A stretch of 10,132 nt of DNA from Acidobacteriota bacterium (lineage in GTDB: Bacteria; Acidobacteriota; Thermoanaerobaculia; Multivoradales; JAHEKO01), in NCBI GenBank assembly GCA_030610025.1, contig JAUWSP010000053.1, forward strand, positions 1 to 10,132, read 5' to 3'. Below the pieces are notes generated by a model. The model was not told the DNA's origin. It saw only the letters and a list, made by a program, of their open reading frames with translations, and did no database searches. Shown here one piece after another: positions 1-7,356 of the stretch; position 1 is the first letter of the stretch; every line of letters starts with the position of its first letter. Made by a program: the position numbers and the translations under genes.

Positions 1-1897
1 CCAGGACACCACCCGGGAAGGCTCCCTGTTCGAGGAATCCCTGGAGGACTCGATCCACATCCTCCAGGCCACCCGGCCGAAATCCAGCCTCTTCCGGCAA
101 GGACCGTGGCAACGTCATCTCGCGCCGTGCCAACTCGATGCCGTGGCCATAGGGATAGAGGTCGGGAAGGGTCACAGGCAGCTTGCCCTGGACATCGAAC
201 TCTCCGAACAGGGCGGCTACCGCGGCCCGCTGACTCGAAGCCGCTGAGCCGTACGTAGTGACGAACACCGGGACCTCGGGGATCTCGGCGAGGAAGTAGG
301 GACTGCCGAAGGACAGGACGATCACCGACCGACCGGTCTCTCCGAGCCTCCGGATCAGACGGGTCTGACTGGGTGAAAGATCGTTCGAGGACTTGACCCA
401 GATGAAGGACGAAACCAGCACATGGGTGTAGTCGGGAGCCGCCTCGACGATCTTGTCCATCGTTTCGGCAGAAACCTCCCGCCCCAGAGTGAAAGTCTTG
501 GTTCTGATGCCGCGGCTCCTGAGCTCCGCTTCGGGCAGGCCCTGGATGGCGCGATCGCGCAGACCGGTGGAGATCACTACATGAAGGATTCTGAGGGGCT
601 CTTCGGCGTGGAGCGGGAGGATGTCGCCCTCGTTGCGGACCACCGTGATCGAGGCTTCGGCCACCTTCAGCGCCTGGTCGAGATCCTGGGGGCGGGCAAC
701 ACTTCGCCCCAGGGCCTCTCGGTCCACGAGGCGGTTCTTGTGCAGGCCCAGCCTTGCCTTCGTCTCGAGGATGCGGCGCACCGAAGCGTCGAGACGCTCC
801 TCGGTCAACTGCCCTTCCTCGACCGCTCTAACCAGGGACTGGATTGCGACCCGGACGTCGGCGGGCAGGAGAATGACATCGGCCCCAGCCTGAACGGACC
901 GCACGGCGGCCTCACCGGCCCAGGCGGGCCGGATACCGGCCATCTCCAGGGCATCGGTGACGATCAACCCATCGAAGCCCAGCTCGCCGCGTAGCAGATC
1001 CTGCGAAATGGGTGGCGACAGCGTTGCCGGCGCTCCCGTGGGATCGATCGCGGGTAGGGCCACGTGGGCGGTCATGATCGAGTCGACTCCGGCCTCTATC
1101 GCGGCGCGAAAGGGCACCAACTCGACGGTCTCCAGTCGCTCGCGGTCGACCCCCACCACGGGTCGCTCGTGATGACTGTCTGAAGAGGTGTCCCCATGGC
1201 CGGGAAAGTGCTTGGCCGTGGTCAGCATGCCGCCCTCGCGGGCGCCTTCGATGTAGGACCGCACCATTCGCGCCACGAGCTCGGGGTCCTCACCATAGGA
1301 ACGGATGTTGATGACCGGGTTGGCAGGGTTGTTGTTGACGTCGGCCACAGGGGCGAGTGCCCAGTGAATCCCGAGGGCGCGGCCCTCTCGTGCGGTCACC
1401 TCGCCGGTGAAGCGCGCCGCCTCCTCCGAGCGGCTCGCACCCACCGCCATGGCCCAGGGTAGGGGAACGGTGCCTTCGGGGACGCGAAAGGCCATGCCCC
1501 TCTCGACGTCTGCCGAGACCAGCAGTGGCACCTCTGCAACGGCCTGGAGCTCGTTGAGCAGTCGGGGAATGCTCTCCAGCTCCGACCGGAAGACGACCAG
1601 GCCACCCACACCCTGATCGCGAACCTCCGAGACCAGGTCCCGGTACGGCTCGGAAGCGGGGTTCTGATAGCGACCGTTGGCTCGGACCATGACCAACTGT
1701 GCCGCCTTCTCCTGCAGGCTCAAGTCCCCAAGGGTGGTATCGACCCATTTGCGGGCCGACTTCGGTAGGGGCAAGGGCGAAAGCTCGTGGCTGTCACTGT
1801 TCGAGGCCGGAGCAGCCAAGGTGTCGGCGACAGGCAATGCCAGCGCCACCATGAGCAACGTCCAGAGCAGACAGGTCGTGCGCAGATGTCGGCGCAT
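1..1897 (-). CDS. GH3 beta-N-acetylhexosaminidase (NagZ-type) fused to a beta-lactamase-family domain, partial
   Basis: A secreted glycoside hydrolase family 3 enzyme, expected to remove terminal beta-linked N-acetylglucosamine from muropeptides or chitin-type oligosaccharides. 632 codons are visible and the frame is open at the left edge, so the C-terminus is missing. Residues 1-29 form a signal peptide (MRRHLR, hydrophobic stretch, then a site near LAA/P). The (beta/alpha)8 domain spans about 50-385 and carries the NagZ signature KHFPGHGDT (229-237) followed by DSH (240-242), the Asp-His pair that serves as acid/base in NagZ enzymes. The presumed nucleophile is Asp315 in VTDALEM. The second alpha/beta domain covers about 410-580. 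From about 600 a new domain starts (PEEAGF, then VDRVLQGFLEQGAFPGGV), which matches the opening of serine beta-lactamase/PBP-like (S12) domains. The start is ATG at 1897 with GAAGGAA seven bases upstream. That ATG overlaps the stop of the M14 gene by one base (TGATG), so translation is probably coupled. GH3-beta-lactamase fusions are known in Bacteroidota. The GH3 call is firm and the fusion call is good. Confidence 0.93.
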   Translation of the reverse strand, partial: MRRHLRTTCLLWTLLMVALALPVADTLAAPASNSDSHELSPLPLPKSARKWVDTTLGDLSLQEKAAQLVMVRANGRYQNPASEPYRDLVSEVRDQGVGGLVVFRSELESIPRLLNELQAVAEVPLLVSADVERGMAFRVPEGTVPLPWAMAVGASRSEEAARFTGEVTAREGRALGIHWALAPVADVNNNPANPVINIRSYGEDPELVARMVRSYIEGAREGGMLTTAKHFPGHGDTSSDSHHERPVVGVDRERLETVELVPFRAAIEAGVDSIMTAHVALPAIDPTGAPATLSPPISQDLLRGELGFDGLIVTDALEMAGIRPAWAGEAAVRSVQAGADVILLPADVRVAIQSLVRAVEEGQLTEERLDASVRRILETKARLGLHKNRLVDREALGRSVARPQDLDQALKVAEASITVVRNEGDILPLHAEEPLRILHVVISTGLRDRAIQGLPEAELRSRGIRTKTFTLGREVSAETMDKIVEAAPDYTHVLVSSFIWVKSSNDLSPSQTRLIRRLGETGRSVIVLSFGSPYFLAEIPEVPVFVTTYGSAASSQRAAVAALFGEFDVQGKLPVTLPDLYPYGHGIELARREMTLPRSLPEEAGFRPGGLEDVDRVLQGFLEQGAFPGGVL

Positions 1898-3549
1898 CAA
1901 GGCGTTCCTTCGATCTTGTGACCGTCCAGCCATACCGCAGTCAGGTCGGTCTCAGTGAAATCGATGCGACCCTCGGGCGCGGGTGAGACGAGGAGAAAGG
2001 AGGCCACTAGCCCCTGGCTTAGGCGGGGAGGGTTCGGCTCGGTGCCGGGTTCGTTGATCCAGAGCCCCTGCAACGGCTCCGAGTCGTTCCATCCTTCGGC
2101 TCCCAGCGCTTCGAGGACAGCGGCGAGCGACGCCGATCTGGCCTTGGGGGGTGGTCCGGAGAGAACCAACCTTGGCAGGGGAGACGGTGCCTCCACGATC
2201 TCGATCCGGGGAAGATCCACAGCGATCGATTGGTGGGCGAGGGTTCGGGCCGCCGCGATGCGACGCTGCTTCACCGACCAGTAGAGAGTGCCGACCCCGA
2301 GATTGGCCAGACGGGAGAGCGTGGGTTCATCGAGCCACTTGCGAGCCGACCAGCCTTCGACTCCGACGTCGAAGGGTGCCAGCATCAGGCTGTCGTTGGC
2401 GTCCAGGCTCTGTCCGGCCCCGAGGAAGCGGGCGTCACCGATCTCGGAGATCCGGGATCGAGCCGTCGCGCCTCGAGAACAGCCGACGTCCTGGCGATCG
2501 CTGCGGAGGCGATCGAAGGCGAGGTCGGCCCGATAGGCCCGATCGGTTCCCGGCTGCTGAAGGTAACCGTCGCGAACCACGACGTCGGACCACGAGTTGG
2601 ACTGGTTGCGGAGCAGGCCCTCGTAGACCTGCGGGTCGTGGCCGGCGAGATCGTCGCGTGCCAGATCGTGGAGAACGGTGAGAATCGCCACGAAGTTGAG
2701 TCGCGTCAGAACTGTGAAGTCATGTCCCGAGGGCACTCCACCACTCTCGATCAGCACCACGGGTGTGCCCCAGGCGGTCAGGTTGTCGCCGAAGGCCCGC
2801 GGGCTCCAGTCTTCGTCGTAGCGCGCCATTCCACCGGGCATGAAGGGGGCCAGGGCCCCGACGATGGCCGCGCAGGCACGCTTGGCGCGCAGCCTGCCGG
2901 GCGTCAGGGTGTTCTCCGGATCGCCGGCCACAGCCAGGACCGCGTTGGTTGCTAGAAGACCCGTGTCACCGACGGCGGTTCGGCGGTTCTGGTCGTGAAG
3001 ATTGAAGCCTAGTAGGGGCTCGTAGTCGTCACGCACCCGCTTGAGGGTTCGCCCTTCCGGAGTCGTGAGATTGAGAGCATCACGGTTGATGTCGATAGCC
3101 TGGGCGTTGCGCCGTTCGTAGACCTCCGCCCCGTCGGGATTGAGCATCGGGATCATCAATAGAGTGAAACCATCGAGTATCGACCGGGCTGCCGGCTCAT
3201 CAGCATGCTCGAGAAGGTAGTTGGCGATATCGAGCAAAGCGGGCGTGGCTGAAGGTTCATCGCCGTGCATCTGCGACCAGAGGAGGATCTTCTGCTCTCC
3301 CCGCCCAAGAGCGAGCATGCGAATGGAGCGTCCCAGGAAGGACTTTCCCACTTCCTCCAATCGGAGGATGTCGGGGAAGCGAGACTCGAGCTCCTGCAAG
3401 CTGTCCATCAATCGGGCATGCCGCAGGCAGGGCGCGACCGTGGTCTCGAAGCGCTCTTCCGGCCAGGCCCGCCAGAGCTCCTGCGGCGTGAATCCGTGCG
3501 CCGCGAAGGGCAACATCAGAGCGAACAGCAGCGTGGAAATCCTGATCAC
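1897..3549 (-). CDS. Secreted M14-family zinc carboxypeptidase with a long C-terminal extension
   Basis: A zinc metallopeptidase of the M14 (carboxypeptidase A-like) family, 550 aa, probably periplasmic or secreted. It would cleave C-terminal residues from peptides; some M14 members act on gamma-D-Glu-DAP bonds in murein. Visible ligands are His95 and Glu98 (QMHGDEPS) and His185 (FNLHDQ). Asn155-Arg156 (DINRD) are the usual carboxylate binders, and Glu268 (VLIESGG) is the catalytic base. The NPDG motif at 137-140 is also typical. The catalytic domain ends near residue 310. The remaining ~240 residues match no domain I know; they include GDARFLGAG (371-379) and a GW-rich stretch. The start chosen is GTG at 3549: it has GGGAG eight bases upstream and begins directly with a hydrophobic signal sequence (MIRISTLLFALMLPFAAHG). 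The frame extends to a TTG at 3570, but that would place DPGDRN before the signal and has no better ribosome site. The gene is translationally coupled to the downstream GH3 gene. Confidence 0.9.
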   Translation of the reverse strand: MIRISTLLFALMLPFAAHGFTPQELWRAWPEERFETTVAPCLRHARLMDSLQELESRFPDILRLEEVGKSFLGRSIRMLALGRGEQKILLWSQMHGDEPSATPALLDIANYLLEHADEPAARSILDGFTLLMIPMLNPDGAEVYERRNAQAIDINRDALNLTTPEGRTLKRVRDDYEPLLGFNLHDQNRRTAVGDTGLLATNAVLAVAGDPENTLTPGRLRAKRACAAIVGALAPFMPGGMARYDEDWSPRAFGDNLTAWGTPVVLIESGGVPSGHDFTVLTRLNFVAILTVLHDLARDDLAGHDPQVYEGLLRNQSNSWSDVVVRDGYLQQPGTDRAYRADLAFDRLRSDRQDVGCSRGATARSRISEIGDARFLGAGQSLDANDSLMLAPFDVGVEGWSARKWLDEPTLSRLANLGVGTLYWSVKQRRIAAARTLAHQSIAVDLPRIEIVEAPSPLPRLVLSGPPPKARSASLAAVLEALGAEGWNDSEPLQGLWINEPGTEPNPPRLSQGLVASFLLVSPAPEGRIDFTETDLTAVWLDGHKIEGTP

Positions 3550-3644
3550 ATTCCTGTCTCCCGGGTCCAAAATCAGGCGAGTTTTCGGTGTCGCGAAGGG
3601 CCTCCCGGCTGGTAGTCTATGCTTTCTCGAGCGAGGGGGGACAA
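3550..3644. promoter_or_regulatory. Divergent intergenic spacer between the M14 and deacylase genes
   Basis: This 95-bp spacer separates the leftward M14-GH3 pair from the rightward deacylase and must hold any local promoters for both directions. Ribosome-binding sites are clear on both sides: GGGAG on the minus strand at 3558-3562 for the GTG start, and GAGGGGGG on the plus strand at 3633-3640 for the ATG start. A TAGTCTAT tract at 3613-3620 resembles a -10 element for the rightward gene, but I see no convincing -35 at the right distance. The promoter call is therefore weak and rests mainly on the divergent layout. Confidence 0.4.
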
Positions 3645-5297
3645 ATGATGAAGAGTCTCGTTCTGGCGCTGGTGATTCCGTCAGCGCTTCTTCTGATCAG
3701 CGCCTGCGGCAAAGAAGAATTCGATGTCGTCATCCGTGGTGGCACGCTCTATGACGGCAGCGGCTCGGCACCGGTGGTAGCCGATCTCGCCATCGATGGT
3801 GACCGCATCGCGGCGGTTGGGGATTTGAGTGGCCATGCGGGCCGGGCCGAGATCGATGCCTCGGGTCTGGCTGTCGCGCCCGGCTTCATCAACATGCTGA
3901 GCTGGGCCAACGAGTCCCTCATCCAGGATGGGCGCTCCCTGAGTGACATCCGCCAGGGCGTGACCCTGGAGGTCATGGGCGAGGGGAACTCGATGGGGCC
4001 ACTCAACGAGACCATGAGGCAAGAGATGGTGGACCGCCAGAGCGACATCGAGTTCGATGTCTCCTGGACGACGCTGGGTGAATATCTGCAGCACCTGGAG
4101 GATCGCGGTATCTCGACCAACGTAGCCTCGTTCGTGGGAGCCGCCACGGTCCGGATCCACGAGATGGGTTACGAAGATCGGGATCCCACGCCCGAGGAGC
4201 TCGATTCGATGCTGCAGCTGGTGCGCGACGCCATGCAAGAGGGTGCCATGGGCGTGGGCTCCTCGCTGCCCTACATCCCGGCGCCCTTCGCTTCGACGGA
4301 AGAGTTGATCGCCCTGGCAAAGGTGGCGGCCGACCACGACGGGATGTACATCTCCCACATTCGCAACGAGGCCGACGACATCTTCGAGGCCCTCGAGGAG
4401 TTCCTCACGATCGTCCGGGAGGCTGGTGTCCGTGGCGAGATCTACCACCTGAAGGTGTCGCACAAGCGCAACTGGGACAAACTGGACGAGGTCGTGGCGC
4501 TGATCGAAGGGGCGCGGGCGGAAGGGCTCGATGTGACCGCCGACATCTACACCTACCATGCAAGCTCCACGGGCTTGAACTACGACCTGCCCTCCTGGGT
4601 GAAGGAAGGAGATCACGAGGAGCGCACCGCGCGACTCGAGGACCCAGAAGTCCGAGAGCGCGTGATTGCGGAGACCGAGATGATTCCGCCGGAGGACATC
4701 CTTCTGGTGAGTTTCCGCAATGAGGACTTGCGCCATCTCACGGGCAAGACCCTGGCCGAAGTAGCCGAGATGCGGGGCACCTCACCGGTGGTCACCACCA
4801 TGGACCTGATCGTCGAAGACGACAGCCGTATCGGCACGGTTCGTTTCACCATGAACGAGGACAACATTCGCCAGAAGATCGCCCTGCCCTGGGTCAGCAT
4901 CTGTTCCGATTCCGCCTCGCTGGCACCCGAGCCGCCGTTCACCAACTCCCAGCCCCACCCGAGAGCCTATGGTTCGTTTGCCCGCTTACTCGGCAAATAC
5001 GTCCGAGAGGAGGGGATCATTACGCTCGAGGAGGCGATCCATCGCCTGACCGGCCTGCCGGCCAGCAACCTCGAGCTGGCTGGGCGGGGCACGCTCGCGC
5101 CGGACTATTTCGCCGACGTCGTTGTCTTCGACCCCGAGACCGTGATCGACCGGGCGACTTTCGAGGAACCCCACCAGTTGGCGACCGGTGTCGTCCACGT
5201 GTTCGTCAATGGCGAGCAGGTCTTGAGAGATGGCGAGCACACCGGAGCCACACCAGGTCGGTTCGTCAGGGGCCCGGGATGGGTTGGAAGCGACTGA
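3645..5297 (+). CDS. Lipoprotein of the N-acyl-D-amino-acid deacylase family (amidohydrolase superfamily)
   Basis: A 550-aa amidohydrolase of the D-aminoacylase family, which hydrolyses N-acyl-D-amino acids to a fatty/acetic acid and a D-amino acid. The N-terminus is a lipoprotein signal (MMKSLVLALVIPSALLLISAC) with lipobox ISAC and acylated Cys21, placing it on the periplasmic face of a membrane. Typical features are DVVIRGGTLYDGSG (27-40), VAPGFIN (77-83), histidines in SHIRNE (His238) and IYHLKVSHK (His268, His273), and Asp422 in SICSD. The end is characteristic too: RLTGLPASNLEL, then GRGTLAPDYFADVVVFDPE (481-499). The HxH metal motif expected after APGFI is replaced by Leu-Ser-Trp (85-87), and the GNCG cysteine region reads GEGN (112-115), so metal binding must differ from the Alcaligenes enzyme. 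The start is ATG 3645 (or the adjacent ATG 3648), preceded by GAGGGGGG. The frame extends upstream to GTG 3588, but that would bury the signal peptide. The family is secure; the exact substrate is unknown. Confidence 0.88.
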   Translation: MMKSLVLALVIPSALLLISACGKEEFDVVIRGGTLYDGSGSAPVVADLAIDGDRIAAVGDLSGHAGRAEIDASGLAVAPGFINMLSWANESLIQDGRSLSDIRQGVTLEVMGEGNSMGPLNETMRQEMVDRQSDIEFDVSWTTLGEYLQHLEDRGISTNVASFVGAATVRIHEMGYEDRDPTPEELDSMLQLVRDAMQEGAMGVGSSLPYIPAPFASTEELIALAKVAADHDGMYISHIRNEADDIFEALEEFLTIVREAGVRGEIYHLKVSHKRNWDKLDEVVALIEGARAEGLDVTADIYTYHASSTGLNYDLPSWVKEGDHEERTARLEDPEVRERVIAETEMIPPEDILLVSFRNEDLRHLTGKTLAEVAEMRGTSPVVTTMDLIVEDDSRIGTVRFTMNEDNIRQKIALPWVSICSDSASLAPEPPFTNSQPHPRAYGSFARLLGKYVREEGIITLEEAIHRLTGLPASNLELAGRGTLAPDYFADVVVFDPETVIDRATFEEPHQLATGVVHVFVNGEQVLRDGEHTGATPGRFVRGPGWVGSD

Positions 5298-5307
5298 CAA
5301 CCGTGGC

Positions 5308-5580
5308 TCCACCCTGCACGACATACAGCTTCCCCGCCGGGTCTACTCCAGTGGGTCGGGCGGCCGCGGCCTGGGCTTCGGGATCTCCAGGCGAAACGAC
5401 AAGACTCTCGTCTCCCACGGCGGGTGGATGGGAGGGGCGCTGGCCGACAGTACGGCTCTTCCCCCCGCCGAAAAGCGAGCTGCTCCAGCCTGGGAGCGTT
5501 ACCTGGTCACCTATGCCGATCGGACTACCTGTACAAGGTCGCTCGCTGACCGGCTTCATACCGGCAAGCGCACAAGATAG
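5308..5580 (+). pseudogene. Decayed C-terminal fragment of a serine hydrolase (beta-lactamase/S12 family)
   Basis: The 292-bp gap between the deacylase and lysA holds no intact gene, but one plus frame reads like the tail of a beta-lactamase-family serine hydrolase. STLHDIQLPRRVYSS is followed by GLGFGISRRNDKTLVSHGG, then after a disrupted stretch PPAEKRA and TYAD, ending at TAG 5578-5580. S12 enzymes commonly show a (Y)GLGF block, a basic/polar turn, HGG (the K/H-x-G third active-site motif, here CAC at 5416-5418), then PAEK and a T(N)AD element. The first half has strongly G/C-ending codons like its neighbours, and these fade towards the 3' end. The SxxK and YxN motifs are absent and there is no start with a ribosome site, so it cannot be functional. 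This rests on motif memory only. A minus-strand frame over the same bases (ending at 5266) looks less convincing. Confidence 0.5.
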
Positions 5581-5589
5581 GGTGAACCC

Positions 5590-6957
5590 ATGAAACACAT
5601 CGAGGCATTCCTCTACCGAGACGGCGTTCTTCACGCCGACGGGGTGCCCGTCCCGCAGATCATCGAGTCAGTCGGAACTCCGACCTACATCTACTCCGCG
5701 TCGGCGATTCGGACCGCCTATCGGCGCCTGGAGGCGGCTTTCTCACCCCTGGGGGTGCGATTTCAATACGCTGTCAAGTCCAGCCCCAATCTCCACCTGT
5801 GTCGCCTCATGCACGACCTGGGAGCCGGCATGGACGTGGTCTCGGGAGGGGAGCTCGACCGGGCCTGGTTGGCTGGCGCCCGTACGGCGGACATGGTCTT
5901 CGCCGGCGTCGGCAAGACCGACGAAGAGATCCGCTCGGCCCTCGATGGCCGTTTTCACACACTGGAGGGTGTTCCTGGACTGGAGGAGCGAGAGCCCGAG
6001 AGGAGGGGCCCAGTCGGCATCCTCAACGCGGAATCGATCTCAGAGCTCGAGCGCATCGCCTATTGGGGAAACGAGCTCGGCGTGAGACCCCGGGTCTGTC
6101 TACGGGTGAACCCCGATGTCGATCCCCACACCCACGAATACACAACGACAGGCAAAGAAGAGAACAAATTTGGAATCGACGCTCCTCTGATCCCAGACAT
6201 TTTCGACGCATGGGGCCGAGAAAGGGGGGTCGACCTGGTGGGTCTGCACGTCCATATCGGCTCTCCGGTTCCTACGGTCGAGCCCTATGCCGAGGCCGTC
6301 GAGGCGCTGCTCAACCTGATCGACGAGCTCGAACGCCGAGGCAGCAAGATCGAGGTTCTAGACCTGGGTGGTGGTTGGCCGATGAACTACGTGGAGGAGC
6401 AGGTGCCACCGCTGGAGGACTATGCGGAGCGACTCGTTCCGCTGCTTGGCCCGCGCGTCCAGAACGGCTTGCAGGTCTTGATGGAGCCGGGCCGCTTCAT
6501 CATGGCCAACTCCGGGATCCTCGTGACCCGGGTGCAGCACGTGAAGAAGGGGCGAGCCAAGACCTTCGTGATCTGCGACGCCGGGATGCACAGCCTGATC
6601 CGTCCAGCTCTCTACCGGGCCTTCCATTTTCTTTGGCCGGTCGCCTGGACCGGGGAAGCACCGCGACTCCTCGAGGATCCCGGGCTGCCCGGTCTCGAGA
6701 CCTGCGATGTGGTGGGCCCCATCTGTGAAACGGGTGATTTCCTGGCCAGAGACCGACAGCTCCCACCGATGGGACGGGGCGAGCTTGTGGCCATCTTCTC
6801 GGCCGGCGCTTACGGCATGTCCATGGTCTCCAACTACAACGACCACGGCCGGCCGGCCGAGGTCCTGGTGGACGGGGATCGGGCCGCCATGATCAACGAG
6901 CGACAGCCGCTGGCCACCGTCCTGGCGACGGAGCACGAGGCCCGCGAGCTCTGGTAG
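5590..6957 (+). CDS. lysA: Diaminopimelate decarboxylase
   Basis: A cytoplasmic PLP enzyme that converts meso-2,6-diaminopimelate to L-lysine and CO2, the last step of lysine synthesis. At 455 aa it is slightly longer than the usual ~420. The alanine-racemase-like barrel holds the PLP lysine Lys63 in YAVKSSPN, the VHIGS loop (221-225), LDLGGGWP (257-264) and the phosphate-binding EPGR (299-302). The C-terminal barrel holds CETGDFLA (379-386), whose cysteine and glutamate reach the partner subunit's active site, and GAYGMSM (406-412) with the substrate-contacting tyrosine. Residues ~120-142 contain an acidic/basic insertion before the conserved ILNAES, where short enzymes have only a few residues. 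Longer lysA forms of this kind occur in Planctomycetes-like lineages. The start is ATG 5590 with a weak GGGTGA site upstream. The gene lies between two decayed genes, so it may have been placed here by rearrangement. An ornithine/arginine decarboxylase is unlikely given the CETGDFLA and HIGS blocks. Confidence 0.95.
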   Translation: MKHIEAFLYRDGVLHADGVPVPQIIESVGTPTYIYSASAIRTAYRRLEAAFSPLGVRFQYAVKSSPNLHLCRLMHDLGAGMDVVSGGELDRAWLAGARTADMVFAGVGKTDEEIRSALDGRFHTLEGVPGLEEREPERRGPVGILNAESISELERIAYWGNELGVRPRVCLRVNPDVDPHTHEYTTTGKEENKFGIDAPLIPDIFDAWGRERGVDLVGLHVHIGSPVPTVEPYAEAVEALLNLIDELERRGSKIEVLDLGGGWPMNYVEEQVPPLEDYAERLVPLLGPRVQNGLQVLMEPGRFIMANSGILVTRVQHVKKGRAKTFVICDAGMHSLIRPALYRAFHFLWPVAWTGEAPRLLEDPGLPGLETCDVVGPICETGDFLARDRQLPPMGRGELVAIFSAGAYGMSMVSNYNDHGRPAEVLVDGDRAAMINERQPLATVLATEHEARELW

Positions 6958-7241
6958 CAGTAGGGCAACTGACCGAGTACCGCTCCGCGCACAGTTTCCA
7001 ACTTGCCGGCCAGTTGGAGTTGCTGCAGCATGCGGTCGATGCGATAGGGCGTCTCGTGTGTGTCCTCGAGGAGCAGGATCGCGTCGCCGGGCTGTAACCT
7101 GTCGGGCCAGATCATGGATCGCTTGGCCGTGGGAGCCGGAGCCTTGGCCCTGGGTGTCGGAGCCGAGCGACAACTGGAGACCCCGGAGGCCAACAATAGA
7201 ATCGCCAGCCAGGAGCCAGCTCTTTTCGTGGAGAACATCAT
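6958..7241 (-). pseudogene. Internally deleted, 3'-truncated S66 LD-carboxypeptidase lipoprotein remnant
   Basis: The minus strand between lysA and the M20 gene encodes a lipoprotein signal (MFSTKRAGSWLAILLLASG, then VSSC as lipobox) and a Pro/Ala-rich linker. It then reads WPDRLQPGDAI, which matches the very start of S66 LD-carboxypeptidases (LdcA/MccF family). The next residues, LLLEDTHETPYRIDRMLQQL, then QLAGKLETVRGAVLGQLPYC, match the family's late block (LEDxxEaPYRIDRMLxQLxLAG...VxGxxxGxxxxC). About 200 residues that should lie between, including the catalytic serine region, are missing; the join is near 7075-7085. Similarity ends at about 6958-6961, immediately beside the lysA stop codon, so the C-terminal glutamate/histidine part is lost as well. 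The frame then runs into lysA antisense. Two tandem ATGs (7241 and 7238) follow GGGAG, so the 5' end still looks translatable. An intact enzyme would trim the terminal D-Ala from muropeptide tetrapeptides. I consider it non-functional. Confidence 0.75.
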
Positions 7242-7307
7242 GACTCCCAGACGGCAGGACTTCGAGGTCGCACCAGGGGTTCGAGCTGATTGTGGCAGCC
7301 CTGCCGA

Positions 7308-7333
7308 GACCAGGCAACAGGACCAGGTAACAG
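7308..7333 (+). repeat. Tandem direct repeat, 2 x 13 bp
   Basis: GACCAGGCAACAG at 7308-7320 is followed immediately by GACCAGGTAACAG at 7321-7333, identical at 12 of 13 positions. It sits 38 bp before the M20 start codon. It could be a paired binding site or simply a replication-slippage duplication. Confidence 0.75.
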
Positions 7334-7340
7334 GGCCCAG

Positions 7341-7356
7341 ACGACAATTCTGTCGT
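7341..7356. promoter_or_regulatory. Perfect palindrome, candidate operator for the M20 gene
   Basis: ACGACA-ATTC-TGTCGT is a perfect 6-bp inverted repeat with a 4-bp centre, directly upstream of the TACGCT (-10-like) element and ending 15 bp before the M20 ATG. The position fits an operator overlapping a promoter. No regulator is encoded in the window, and I do not recognise the motif. Confidence 0.35.

Noticed and set aside
422..994. 190-codon plus-strand frame inside the GH3 gene
   Set aside because: It is antisense to the GH3 domains, which are continuous and motif-complete on the minus strand.
3550..3570. TTG start for the M14 gene
   Set aside because: GTG 3549 has GGGAG at eight bases and begins directly with the signal peptide; the TTG adds charged residues before it.
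3588..3644. Upstream GTG start for the deacylase
   Set aside because: It would add 19 residues before a perfect lipoprotein signal; ATG 3645 has a strong purine-rich ribosome site.
3681..4736. 351-codon minus-strand open frame across the deacylase gene
   Set aside because: It is antisense to a well-supported amidohydrolase gene, has no recognisable domain, and is typical of GC-rich shadow frames.
5266..5634. 122-codon minus-strand frame between the deacylase and lysA
   Set aside because: No motif is recognisable and it overlaps the ends of both neighbours; the plus-strand S12-like reading explains the stretch better.
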